Source: Hordeum vulgare subsp. vulgare (Eukaryota; Streptophyta; Magnoliopsida; Poales; Poaceae). Taken from it: DNA of 64,000 nucleotides. A program made the position numbers and the translations under genes. Positions within the stretch are counted from its first letter, which is position 1. Each line of letters opens with the position of its first letter. Shown piece by piece: positions 34,401 to 45,872 of this stretch. Location of the stretch: NCBI RefSeq assembly GCF_904849725.1, contig NC_058523.1, positions 338,933,948 to 338,997,947 on the forward strand. Direction: 5' to 3'. Below the pieces are notes generated by a model, which did no database searches, was not told the origin of the DNA, and saw only the letters and a program-made list of their open reading frames with translations.

Positions 34401-35878
34401 GAGCATTTTGAAATATGCATTTATTTTGTAATATTAAATGTTCAAGGTTAATTGGATAAATGCACAATGTTGAAAAAAATCTAAACGGGCCGAATTCTGC
34501 ACTGTTGGGCCTAACACGCGTGTGTGCGAGATAGCAACAAAGTCCATGGGGCGAGGAATACGAGGGGCGCTCACCTAGCTCGGCCTTGGGCCCAGGTCAA
34601 CACACAGGCTGGGGGAGAGGCGGAGCTGGGCCGGCTCTTGGGAGAGGCTGGCCTACGCGAGGCTCTCTTAGGCCGTCGTCCTCCTCCCGATCCGATCGGG
34701 ACCGAGGGGGAGCGGCGGTGGCGGCGGTTCACCATGACAACAACGGATCCAGGGGCGAGGCTGGAGGCTGGGGATGGGGCGCTGGATCCGGGCGAGGGCC
34801 CCCGTTCCAGGCTCCTAAGTGGCAAGGGCGACGGTCACTGGCGGCGGGCCGATCTCCACGGGCGACGGTGGCCATGGTGTCCTGCAGATCGAGGGAAGAA
34901 GGAGCGCGAGGTGAGAGGGAGAGAACGAGCGAAGGAGGAGAGAACGAGGTGGTGCACTGGGCGGCTCTGTAGGAGCAAACGGGCGGCGGGGCAAGCTCCT
35001 GCTCTGGCAAGCTCCAACCGGAGCGGCGGCGAGGCTCCTCTGGATCGGGAGCTCCTCTCCCGATCTGGGGTGCTCGGGCGCAACCGCGGCGGATCGGGCC
35101 ATGGGCGGGCCTGCGCTCGGCCTTGGCGGGCCCGTGGTGGGATGTGGAGGCGCGGGTGATGTGGTGGGTGCGGGAAGGCTAAGGCTGGTGGCGCTGGGTG
35201 GAGCTGTCGGTGACAAGTGGCGGTGGCGGTGGCGGGGCTGGGCTGCACGGAATTTGAGAAGGAAGAGAGAGAGAGCCAGATTTGGACCTGGGGTGTCCAT
35301 ATATAGCAAGGGGGCTAGGGTTATGGGATTTTTCTCAGTTTTTGGACCACACGATGTTGATCGGACGGCTCCGGACGTGGAGAGGCTTAGGTGGGCTGAC
35401 GGTGTTAAAAGAGGCTAAGTGGGGAAGATAAGGAAGTTTACCGCTCATGACACACGTTTTAAAAACACAAAAACGTTCGATAATAAACCGATGATGGTGC
35501 CGCTACGGTCGATCGTTCGGGTATCAAATAGACCCTGAATGCGACGAAATTTGGCACGCAGTCTACCTACACTACATTAAAACCGCACACCAACTTTCAA
35601 CCCAATCCGATAATGTTTTATACACACTTTTAAAAATTATATTTAAATGATGCCGTGTGCTCGTGCGTGTGTGATTGGCCTCAAAACACACAATGGCAAA
35701 AATGGTTAGAACCGGCAACTACGAACGGATGCAAGTTTTGAAAACTGACGACAATGGAGTGTCGATGCAATGGTGATGATGCAAACGATGCGATGATGAA
35801 TGCGACACACAAAATAATCACACCACAACAATAGAATAAAAAGGGAATCTTTTGGAGCATCGGTTCCCGGCTGTTACA
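31474..35878 (-). mobile_element. large (4.4 kb) LTR copy A, Sukkula-like
   Basis: Shares long blocks with copy B (41698-45872): GGCACGAGG.CCTCG.CAGGGATAAAAG, GACTACGGACGAAAACAAACGA, ATCCTTGCTATCC.AGGCTG, GGAGCGCTCA.TTATGGAACATAA. It ends TGTTACA at 35878, read on the minus strand as TGTAACAGCC. A minus-strand TATATA box is near 35297-35304, with a GC-rich leader at 34550-35290. The GC-rich part gives long proline/arginine-rich open frames on both strands, which I reject as genes. The left end is degraded (GGCACGAGG at 31474 is the first clear match), so no target duplication could be read. It contains a MITE. Confidence 0.7.
32218..32475. mobile_element. Tourist-like MITE inside LTR copy A
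   Basis: 258 bp flanked by TTA (32215-32217 and 32476-32478). Left end GGGCCTGTTTGGTTCATGAC, right end reversed GGGGCTGTTTGGTTCCCAGC, a good terminal inverted repeat. Inside are inverted CCACA..TGTGG motifs. Copy B has the empty site AGATTTAACCCTGCAGG at 42480-42496, which proves insertion and target duplication. Confidence 0.9.
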
Positions 35879-36147
35879 ATGCACCTCGGAAATCTGAGGA
35901 GCTCCAACCAAGCTTCCCCAGAAGAATTGTTCTTATGTGAAGATCTGAAGATCCTACTCATGTCAAGGTAGCTTAATAGCAAAGTCTCCCAGTGCTGGCC
36001 TAGTGGGTCGATTGGGCCGTGTTCTCGCAACTTTGACCAAAAACAAAATCGTCGCCACACATTATAGAACCAAAAAGCCCCATGAGTTGTCATTATACCG
36101 GGTTTCGCCGCGGTCGGAGGCTGTTGCCATTGGCACGTCCCCTCCAC
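35879..36147 (-). other. unidentified minus-strand open stretch
   Basis: An open frame from ATG 36147 runs to the edge of LTR copy A, with HGAFWFYNVWRRFCFWSKLR, HWETLLLSYLDMSRIF and GEAWLELLRFPRC. Composition looks protein-like (aromatic and charged mix), but I recognise no family. It may be part of the element that hosted copy A or of T1. Confidence 0.3.
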
Positions 36148-36218
36148 AAATGGAACGTGTCTTGGATTTCTAGCGGAATCATTAACAAGATCCCTCGACT
36201 AGCATGCACATATAATGC

Positions 36219-38455
36219 ATGTCATGTTGGGAACTATCAAAATTACTAGATGACATCGCGTCTTTTGAGATATTTTATGGGCTTATGTCGATGAATCTAG
36301 TCCATTCTCATAGCCTCCCCATTGCTTCATGTGCCCTAACTCCCCAACATTTACTGACCAGAGCCCAGATTCAACCTTCCCATCCTCCTTTCAACTCCTT
36401 GCCCACCTTCATCATTGGTTGGAAAATGAAAGGGTACCACGATGGTGACGGCCAAAGAAAAGGTGACGAGCAAGAGGGGTTGTGGCTCTATTCTACCATC
36501 ACCCATGGCAACACAGTCGAGCTCCAAGTGAGTGGCTACCTCCCATCACAGGACAAGGTCAAATACCGCTTGCCCCTCGTTGGGATAGCTATTTTCTCCG
36601 TATTCATATACCACCTCATCCGAGGTTTGGTCTTTCCAGTCCACCCCTTTCTCTAGGGCCTCAAGTTCTTTCATGGCCCTTAGTTCCATCAGCTCGCACC
36701 CTACTCCATTCACCACATTGCCTCATACATTATCTTCTGCAAGGCCATCCTCCATGTAGAGCCCCACTTTGGGATCTATCTAAAGCTATTTTGTGTCAAA
36801 CCATAGACCAATGGTGCCAGATCACTGAATGTGTAGGTTCCATGATCTCCAAGCTCCATGATGTTAAGTGACCAAAAGACAAATTCATCGATACAATGAA
36901 ACAATGGCAAGAGGAGTGGTTCTAGATGACCGACGTGCCATTAGGGGACAAGGAGGGGATCACTGTCTTCTTGGTCATACCCTAAAGAGGTTGCATTCTT
37001 CGATGATCAGGAATCTCAACTGGGGGATAAGGAGGAAGTCGAGGCTCCTGAGGAATAAGTGAAGTTTCTTATCGGCCAAAGCGTCACCCCGACGGATGAG
37101 ATCCATGTCATGCTCTACCAAAAGGTCTGGCTCCTCCTCTCTCAAGCATCTCCTCTCTGGAGGCATGGTCCGGATAGCAAGGACTCAGTGATCCGAATCC
37201 TGTACAAGGGGAAGGGCCTCAACGGGATGTTGACAATCCTTTTCAAGTCCTCGGCCAAGAAAATACTTCGAGACCGATGGAGATTATATAAAATATAGCC
37301 GTGCAAGACCAACTGTCGAGGTTGGTATTACTTATCCTTTATTTGCGTCTGAACCACCATTTTGTAGGACCGGTGTACCTTCGCCATATTGGCCAGATCC
37401 CTGATGCCTCAACACGGGGAACCGATGAGCATCGAGCTGGAGCACCCCATGGCTTAGGTCCCGTGCGTGGCCATGGCCAAGCCAAATAAAACCAGGGGCA
37501 ATGAGAACAAGGCCTCATAGGGCTTGGTTATTCCAAACGAGGTCATCGAGGTCCCTATCGAGGGCCATCTAATCTCAGGCTCCGAATCCAGCTCCGAGCA
37601 GTAGTACGAGGAGTCCAGCAAGGCCCCGTCATGCTGGGGGGGATCAAGGGTGGCATTGTGGGACGACGAGGCATCGCCCTCCCCCGAGGCTCCTAAGCCC
37701 CGGAGGGGATCCAAAGCTCTTGTGGTGGGTGGTTCCTTGGTGCCGAGTCATCAGGATGCCGATTCGGCCTACTCCAAGTAGTTGTGGCCACTAGTCCACC
37801 CTCGATGTGTACACCATGCTGCCTTTAGGTACGTTCTTCAATAATCCTTGCTTTGGTGAAGTAATTTGAGTTACATGTCCTCATTTTTCTCCATTTAATT
37901 TTACAAGAAGGAGCGTGATTCGATCTCCGGGGGATCCACCGGTCTATCGGGGCACGGGGTGACAAAGAGCTTGGGGGACTCTTCGAAGGCGGAGGTCAAT
38001 CCCTCCCTCGCTCAAGAGGAGGTAGAGGTAACCTCATCACACCCTCCTCCTCCGATGTCTGATGTCAGGGTGGGACTCAATACTTCTATGGCCGAGGCGA
38101 ACACCTCGGCCCCGGAGGGTCAAGCCATGGACCACGGGAAGAAACCCCCCTACTTGTAAAGAGTCGATGATCATTCGCCCGACTTCCCTACCTCCTATGG
38201 TTTTACAACCACATGGCCGACACGAGATTCCTCCTCATCCCACAACCAAAAGTAGGACACTGACATTCTTTCTCCCACCACTTGGAAATGCATAGGATGA
38301 GCTGGCGGAGCACCGACGAGCGGCAGAGGTGGCTTTCAAAAGCTTGTCCATCATGCCCGGGCAATGCGATGTCCTCGGTGCTGCTCTTAGTCAGTTTTGG
38401 TCCGCCAAAGCTGGCATTATGGAGGTGTTCCTCAGCCTAGCCAAAGGCTTCAAGG
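36219..38455 (+). pseudogene. T1 antisense extra ORF, putative gypsy-type transposon protein (PF04195-like)
   Basis: Plus-strand pieces, opposite to T1 itself. The first frame (36219-36656) has SGYLPSQDKVKYRLPLVGIA, then RGLVFPVHPFL followed by a TAG at 36654-36656. The frame then shows HQLAPYSIHHIASYIIFC and HVEPHFGIYLKLFCVKP, the hallmark of the family Pfam calls putative gypsy type transposon (PF04195), known as an additional ORF in Tat/Ogre-type retrotransposons. More stops and shifts follow. A proline/serine/glutamate-rich linker lies at 37920-38160. An exon-like end near 38290-38455 (DELAEHRRAAEVAFKSL) runs into a GTATGT donor. The protein's function is unknown. The minus-strand pol of T1 was not found to its right because L2 interrupts. 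Confidence 0.7.
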
Positions 38456-38497
38456 TATGTTACTACACATCTTCTTTTTTATTTGAGGTTAAATACT

Positions 38498-40077
38498 GAA
38501 AGGATAGATATATTTGACTAGGGAGGGGGTGAATAGGCAACTACCAATTTTTAGCTTTTCTTAACAATTAGGTTTAACAACAAATAGGTTGTCTAGATAT
38601 GCAACTAGGTTTACAACCTATATGATGCTAGAAACAACTACAATACAAGCAAGCAAAGGATACAACACAACTAAAGCTTGCACAAAGTAAAGTGAAGAAA
38701 TAACAACAAGTGGAGTTCCTTCCCTTTGAGGGCAAGTACGTCTCTGTTGGAGCAATGTAGAGGCACAATGCTCCCCAAGAAGCCACTAGGTTCACCGTGT
38801 TATCCTCATGCCCTCACATAATGCGAGATGTCGTCATTCTACTAGTTGTGCCCTTGAAGGCGGTGACCGAACCTTTACAAACAAGGTTGGGGCAATCTCC
38901 ACAACTTAATTGGAGGCTCTCAACACCACCACGAAGTTTTACCACAATGGATTGTGGCTCAAAGGTGACCTCAATTGTCTAAGATGCTCAAACACCCAAG
39001 AGTAAGAAGATCCGCAAGGTATTAGTGGCGGGAATCAATTTTTTCTTGGTGGAAGTGTAGATTAGGTCCCTCTCAACCAAATCCTAGAGAACAAATAGTT
39101 TTGTTGGATAGCGAGAGAGATTTGGTGAAAATGGAGCTTGGAGCCACAATGGAGCTTAGGTATGGAAGAGGTAGTATTCTTGGGGAAGAAGAGCCCACCC
39201 TTTTATAGTGGGGGAAAATATCCAACTGTTATCCCCTCTTAACCTGCAACAAGTACTACCGCTCATGGGAGCAGTACTACCGCTTGGGCGGCTATGCCTG
39301 CTGCATAGTGCAATGGCACAAGGTCATGATCAACTAGTGCCGTCGGAGCGGTACTACCACTCGCCCTAGTGGTACTACCGCTAGGGTTGCATTACACAGT
39401 CCGTGAATGGAATGCAGAGACAGGAATAGAGGTAGTATCGCCGAAGCGGTAGTGTCTCGCCCTACTGCCTCCCCTATATCCACTGAGAGAGTTCTGGGTC
39501 CAGAAGGTTAGGCGGTAGTTGAGCGGTAGTGGTGGGCGGTACTACCACTTGTAGGAGGTGCTATCGCGCCTCACTAGTATCCTCACTACCGTGGAGTCCG
39601 ACACAAAAGTCGAGACTCTAGAGGCAGCAGTACAACACGCGACACCGGGTAGTGGTACTACTGCGTGGATGTAGTACTACTGCTTGCCCACATTGTACAC
39701 CCGCTAATAGATATAGGCGGTACTACCGCTTGCCGATGTAGTACAACCGATTGGTACCTCCAGGACCAGAACAAAGGGCACCGTTGAGTAACTCCATTAA
39801 TGTGGGAAAGGAACAAGGGTGCAAATGAAAGTGTGTACGTGTTGATTCCACCCAAACCTTTCTGATGTAAACCCCTCTTAATAGGACGGTTCTCATATGA
39901 CTCAATTTCATCAAAAACAAAACGCAGGAAAATAACCATCTTCACTATTATCCACTGGGGGCTAGAGTCGTCTTGTGCCATATGATGAATTATCTGAAAG
40001 GCTTAATGCACATGATTAATTTGCAAATGCATTGTCATCAATTACCAAAACCACTAAGGGAGAAATATGCCCTAACA
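38498..40077 (-). repeat. L2 3' LTR (1580 bp)
   Basis: Plus-strand ends TGAAAGGATAGAT and GCCCTAACA; on the minus strand it starts TGTTAGGGCATATTTCTCCC. A minus-strand TATA box CTATAAAA is at 39201-39208. The purine tract AAAAAGGGGGAGAT (minus strand, 40078-40092) abuts it, so this is the 3' LTR of a minus-strand element. The left flanking 5 bases are AATAC. From 39250 to 39760 the inverted motifs GGTAGTACTACCGC recur. Confidence 0.8.
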
Positions 40078-41425
40078 ATCTCCCCCTTTTTGGTGGATTG
40101 ATGACAATGCGGGATTTTCACATGGGATATCATACGATATAAAGCAAACCCCAACACCTACCAAATATAGACAAGCTCCCCCTAGATGTGTGCACTACTT
40201 TAGATATGCTTTTGGAATGCAAAGCACACATACTAGGATGAACCCCCTATATTTTATAGACCTCAAGTAGTTGCAATAACATGAAGAGCGATAAAAATGT
40301 ATGCAACAGATGGCATGTGAGCATAAATAGAGAGCACAAGATAAGCATGAGCTCACATACTAGAAGAGTACTAAGACATACATAGATACGTAGAGGGTAG
40401 CATATGTCTCACACCATATGACTCGGTCTTTAAGTCTCACGAACACAAACCAAAACAAAGCAAATGATAAAATAGTTCGCGAGCAAAGAAGGCAAGCAAC
40501 TAAGACACACTCGTAACTCGGAAAATCCCCAAACTCTCTCCCCCTTTGGCATCGACAAACCAAAAAGGAAAAGTGCAGTAATATTCTGTAAGGTGGTAGC
40601 AACGCATGAGACCATCATCAATACTCCTCGAACTCGCCGGAGCTAGAACCTGCAGTAGCTAGCTGATCAACACCTAAGTCCCACTTGCAATGCTGGGAAG
40701 TCCAAGTCTCCTCATCAGTGATCCTGTCCTCAGACCCGCTGGTCACCTCCATACCCAGGTGTCGCATCAGTAGCTTCTCACGCTTGCGACACTTCTTCTC
40801 TGCCACATGAGATGCTCACTCACCATGAGCCTGGATGCAGAAAAGTTTCTTAATCTTCTCCTTCAGCTTCTTAGCCCAAGATGGCTCCACGCCATATGTC
40901 ACGTAACGGTACCAGCGCCACGCTCATCCTTATGCTCATCCTTTGTCTCAGGAACCTCCATCTCAGGAGCAGTATGACTACTCCACTTGTCCTTCAGTCT
41001 CAGTTGCACAATCTCATGAGGAATCATCTCACCACACTCAAAAAAGTCTTCTGGAAAGGTGGATCCCTAGGTCCTCTTAATATGATGCATCAGATAGGGA
41101 CCATAGTTAGGACACTTGTGCTCTTTTGCAACCAAGATAAGTTTCGACCACATGACGGAAACATACAAAACCTCTACATCTTCTGAGCTCTTCATACTTT
41201 GACAATAGACCAACATATCCAGCAAGTAAAAGTGTACCTCATCCAAATTCCCAACACGAGGAAAGAGCGCGTGCGTGAAGATGCGATGCCTGGTGTCTAG
41301 AAATGGATGCATCACATAGGTTGCGTTGCTAGTGGTGAAAGAAACCTTCTTAGCAGAGAAGGGCCACAGAGCATTCTTGTTTGTGGAAGCAACCTCCTTG
41401 TGAGGACAAAATCCAATTGGGTTAT
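40078..41425 (-). pseudogene. L2 internal end with broken minus-strand ORF
   Basis: Minus-strand coding remnants. About 41425-41010 reads NPIGFCPHKE, then MMHPFLDTRHRIFTHALFPR and VAKEHKCPNYGPYLMHHIKR. About 40890-40618 reads EPSWAKKLKEKIKKLFCIQA, a stop, then LMRHLGMEVTSGSEDRITDE and ends GSSSGEFEEY with TGA-type stop at 40618. The following 3' UTR contains GGGGGAGAGAGTTTGGGG. This is the gag-like C-terminal region I associate with non-autonomous Triticeae elements; no enzyme domain. It is cut at 41425 by the solo LTR and does not continue beyond T2. Confidence 0.55.
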
Positions 41426-41697
41426 TGATACGTCTCCAACGTATCTATAATTTTTATTGTTCCATGCTATTATATTATCTGTTTTGGATGTTTTATATGC
41501 ATTAATATGCGGTTTTATATTATTTTTGGGACTAACCTATTAATCTAGAGCCTAGTGCCAGTTTTTGTTTTTTTCCATGTTTTTGAGTATTGCAGATAAG
41601 GAATATTAAACGGAGTCCAAACGGAACAAATCTCAGGAAGGATTTTTCTTGGACTAGAAGACACCTAGCAGACTTGGAGTAGGGGGCAGGGCATCTG
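41426..41697 (+). mobile_element. solo LTR, WHAM/Sabrina-like (part 1)
   Basis: Starts TGATACGTCTCCAACGTATC, the very common Triticeae gypsy LTR start, and runs through GGGACTAACCTATTAATCTAG. Broken at 41698 by copy B. The five bases before it are gttat and those after its end (47172-47176) are gttct, so 4 of 5 match as target duplication. No internal region or second LTR in the same orientation exists nearby, so it is a solo LTR. Confidence 0.85.
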
Positions 41698-44600
41698 TGT
41701 CACGCCCAAGATGCGACCCTATCCTCAATTTGGCACGAGGGCCTCGTCAGGGATAAAAGCGCATCTCGTCTTGTCGCAAGAATGGATATCGTTACAAGTA
41801 CATGTACTAAAAAGAAGAGGTATATATAGAGAATTGGCTTACACTCTCCACAAGCTACATCAGAGTCACATCAGTACAATGCATAACCATCATGAATAAG
41901 AGCAGGGTCCGACTACGGACGAAAACAAACGAGAAAATAAGAACGACGTCCATCCTTGCTATCCCAGGCTGCCGGCCTGGAACCCATCCTAGATCGATGA
42001 ACAACAAGAAGAAGAAGCAACTCCAAATGAAAAATCAACGCGCTCGCGTCAAGTAATCTTTACCTGTACCTGCAACTGGTGTTGTAGTAATCCGTGAGCC
42101 ACACGGGACTCAACAATCTCATTTCCAAAGGTATCAAGACTAGCAAAGCTTAATAGGTGATGCAAGGTTAAGTGGTGAGGTTGCAGCAGCGGCTAAGCAT
42201 ATATATATGGTGGCTAACTTACGAGTACAAGAAATTAGAGAGGGAAGATCTACGCATAGCGTACGTGAACTACGGTTGATCAAAAGAATGATCCTGAACA
42301 CCTACCTACGTCAGACATAACCCCACCGTGTCCTCGATCGGAGAAGGAACTCACGAAAGAGACAATCACGGTTACGCACACAGTTGGCATATTTTAATTA
42401 AGTTAACTTCAAGTTATCTAGAACCAGTGTTAAACAAAGTTTCCACGTTGTCACATAACCGCGGGCACGGCTTTCCGAAAAGATTTAACCCTGCAGGGGT
42501 GCTCCAACTAGTCCATCACAAATTACCACCTGCCGCATGGAAATCCTCAATCACGAAGCTCGCGATCTCGTCGGATTCCCTAGTGGAAAACCTCAACTCT
42601 GAGATTACCCAAAGCATCACCGGAATCCCGATGCACAAGATATTTCGTCAAAGGTAAAACTAATCCAGCAATGCCACCCGGTGTATCGATGAACCCGATA
42701 GGAGCCGCGTATGTCATTCTGAGAACACACCGTCTATGCATAGTGGACGGTAGCCAAACCTCGAGTTGCCCCCAGGTGGCACCACCGACTGCTAGGTGGG
42801 TGGACCAACATTCATGAGGAGCACTGGCCCGGGTGTTGATTAAATTTCCTTGGGTTAATTACTCCCTATGCGGTTCATTAGTTATTAGGCAAAAGTAGTA
42901 CCAAAGTTGGGCCTTGCCAGACCAGCTTTAATCTAAAACGAATTATCAAGGGGGTCCCCATAACAACCCCGATCGTGTTAGGAGCGCTCAGTTATGGAAC
43001 ATAATACCGGTAGCCGAAAACTAAGGGGGCAAAGGTGGAACAAAACACCACGCTAGAAAGGCCGAGCCTTCCACCTGTTACCAAGTATATAGGTGCATTA
43101 AATTAAATAGATTAATATGGTGATATGACAAGGAACCCATGTTATCAAATGGAAGCAACTACACCTGCAACTAGCAACGCTAACACATGGATAAGCAAGC
43201 GGTAACATAGCCAAACAATTGTTTGCTAGGTTGAACAGTTGAAGGTTTCATGACATTGTTGAGAGGCTGATATTTAACATGTGGTAGGCAACGAGATGTA
43301 AACGGTAGAAATGGTAAAACTAGCATGGCAATGATAGTAATGGTATTTGGGGAATGGTCATCTTACCTGAGATCCCGCTTGGAAGAAGAATGACTCCGTG
43401 AAGTCGGCGAACCAACGTAGTTGAACGGGTCCTCACATTCTGACACGCTTGCGGAACTCTATCGAGATGGAGCAAACTGGATGATGCACAACCTACTATG
43501 ATGCATGATCAGCTCACTGATGCAAGGCATGTCATGGAAATTCACCTCACGCAAACACTGCACATTAAGTGAAGCTCGATATGCAACGAGTTGCATATCG
43601 ACGAAACTCCACATTTAATTGTTTAGTTCACTCCCGTTAATTTACACGGCAATATTAAATTGTTGTTAACATGGCAAGGGGTGAAGCGGGTGATTCTACC
43701 TGTCATCCTAGTCGGTTAACACACATAACTTAGAACGGAGCTACGGCACAAGAGACACGCAACACAAGATTATATGCCATGTATGCGTCATGCATGCAAG
43801 TTCAAACATCACGGGCAAGAAGAGAAAGAAACATGTGTCGCCACGACGAGCGAAAAGGATCCATGGCGGCAAGACGAAAACGATGCCACGACAACGTTCC
43901 TATCCCGATACTTAACGAGTTATCAGTGCCAACGAATAGGGTGCGCGTGCGGGTCAAGCCAATTAATGATGGGGTGATCCCGGTTACCGGGTTCCCATGT
44001 GTCGGGGCACAACAAAAAGGAAGACAACGTGCAACGGGCAAACATATGGGCAAACATACGATACAGCTCATACATCATTTGCATTCGGTACACGACACGT
44101 CCCATCGGTATACCTTTGAAGCGCGCTTATTGGAATGGTTCGGTTCAGTGAAGGAGAACAAAGATCATCGTGGAAGTCGTGGTACTCGGGTCTCATCGAC
44201 GGTAGTCGTACTCTTGGCGTCGGTTCACGGTTCTTCGGCGTCGGTAGTCGAACACGTTTCTAAAGATGTCCGGGGGTCGTCGAGGACATCGTGGTACTCG
44301 TGAACTTGTCGACGGCCCAAGGTGGCGGGGATGGTGCACGCGGTCTTCGGCGACGTTCCCGAAAGGCGATAGGGCGAGGCACGCAACAGCAAGCAACAGC
44401 TGGCAGCAACGCGACAGCAACATAGCGGCAAGCTACATCAACTAGCAAAAGCAGCTAGCAAGCAACATCAACTATCATTGGCGGCAGGCGGCAACAACTA
44501 GCAACTAGCCTAGCATCTAACAGCAAGCAAGCTAGCAGGGTATAACAACAGCTACAGTAAGAAAGCTAGCAACAAAATCGGCAGGCAACAGCAAGGCAAG

Positions 44601-45872
44601 CTAGCAACCACAAACAACAGCAACTAGCAATAGCAACAGCCTACAACAAGAGCAACAACAACACGCATCACAAGCTAGCTAGCAGGAGCATCGACGCACG
44701 CAAGCAACATAGCAACTGCAACAGGCTAGCGGCAGCATCAACAATAGCAACAGCATCGGGGCGGCAAGCAATAGCAGCATCTATCGGCAGTAACAACATC
44801 GGCCACAACATCTGCAGCAAGCAACAACAACAGGCGCAACGAGGCAGTAGCAAAAAGGCAAGCAACAGCTATGTCACAACAACAACAAGGCAATAGCAAG
44901 GCAGCACAGCAGGCACATCACGCAGCAACATCGGCAAGGCAATGCGGCGCAGCAACAATCTGCAGCCAGCATCGGCTAAGCAGCCAAAACAGGAGCACCT
45001 ACAACAAAATGGCGGCAGCAACCTCGGCATGGGGGGCGAGCATGGCGGACTCGGCAACCGGAGGCGGGGACGGACGAGGACCTCGGGCCGGCCTCGAGCG
45101 AGCACAGCGGGGCGATGAACGGGCGGCCAGGGGCGACGCGCAGGCACGGGCCGAGAGGAACCGGGAGGGGAACGCTAGGGTTGGAGGGGAGGAGGCTTGG
45201 GCCTTGGCCGACTGGGCCTTGGGCAGGCCTCCTCTCTCCCTCAAACTTGGTTTTTCTCTTTTTTTTAAAACAACAAACTCACTCAAACGAAAAGGATTAA
45301 ACAAAAAAAATAAAAGAAATACCTTTTGACTCCTTGAAAAAAACATACCCCATCTATAAAATAGGTTGGGCATTTTTTTAAACGAATAAAAATGAAACCT
45401 TTTTTTAAAGAATAAAATAAAACCCCTTTAAAAAATAAAATGATACTCTATTTTAAAATAAAACAAAAGAATAAATAAAGAAAAACCACAGGGCTTGCCT
45501 CCACCTTTAATAAAATGATTTTTTAAAAGAAGATGGATTTTTTTAAAGGGGTTAAAACTGAAACTCTAACACCGCCACAAAAACAGAATAAGAGAGGAGA
45601 GAAGGATTTTTTTTATGTCCTCGGTGCAACATGGTTTTGAAGTGGCTCTCACGCACCCACTCTCATCACTCCAACAAAACAACGCCAATCACAAAGCACT
45701 AACACCCAACAACAAGGAGCAACAAGCAACACCGACAAATAACACAGTTGACATGATGCCATGCATGATGCCATGATGCGAACTAAATGATGATGCAACC
45801 AATAAAAATAATCACACGACGGAAACGGAAATAAAGGGGAATCTTGTGGAACGTCGACGTCGGGTTGTCACA
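41698..45872 (-). mobile_element. large (4.2 kb) LTR copy B, Sukkula-like, probably solo
   Basis: Plus-strand ends TGTCACGCCCAAGATGCG and GGTTGTCACA, i.e. TGTGACAACC...GGCGTGACA on the minus strand. The 5-bp flanks atctg (41693-41697) and acctg (45873-45877) match at 4 of 5 positions. Large parts align with copy A. A minus-strand TATTTTATAGATGG is near 45350-45363. Unlike A it has a long CAGCAA/AGCAAC low-complexity field. No internal retrotransposon sequence is attached, so it is a solo LTR or the element is LTR-only. Confidence 0.8.
44370..44960 (+). repeat. degenerate AGCAAC/CAGCAA low-complexity field in copy B
   Basis: About 590 bases made mostly of AGCAAC, CAGCAA and GCTAGCAAC units with irregular spacing. 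It generates spurious glutamine/serine-rich (plus) or leucine/cysteine-rich (minus) open frames. The matching place in copy A is the GC-rich stretch at about 34.5 kb with no such repeats, so the field grew in this copy or was lost in A. Confidence 0.8.

Noticed and set aside
34524..35309. Long open frames on both strands (211 codons plus, 164 codons minus)
   Set aside because: They lie in the GC-rich leader of LTR copy A, read as low-complexity arginine/glycine or proline/serine sequence in overlapping frames, and have no counterpart in copy B. High GC content makes stops rare by chance.
43779..44303. 174-codon plus-strand open frame
   Set aside because: It lies inside LTR copy B without any known domain. 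The matching part of copy A is not open, so there is no sign of coding constraint.
44871..45373. Open frames of 152 codons (plus) and 124 codons (minus) in LTR copy B
   Set aside because: They arise from the AGCAAC field and the GC-rich leader, are low complexity, and are not shared with copy A.
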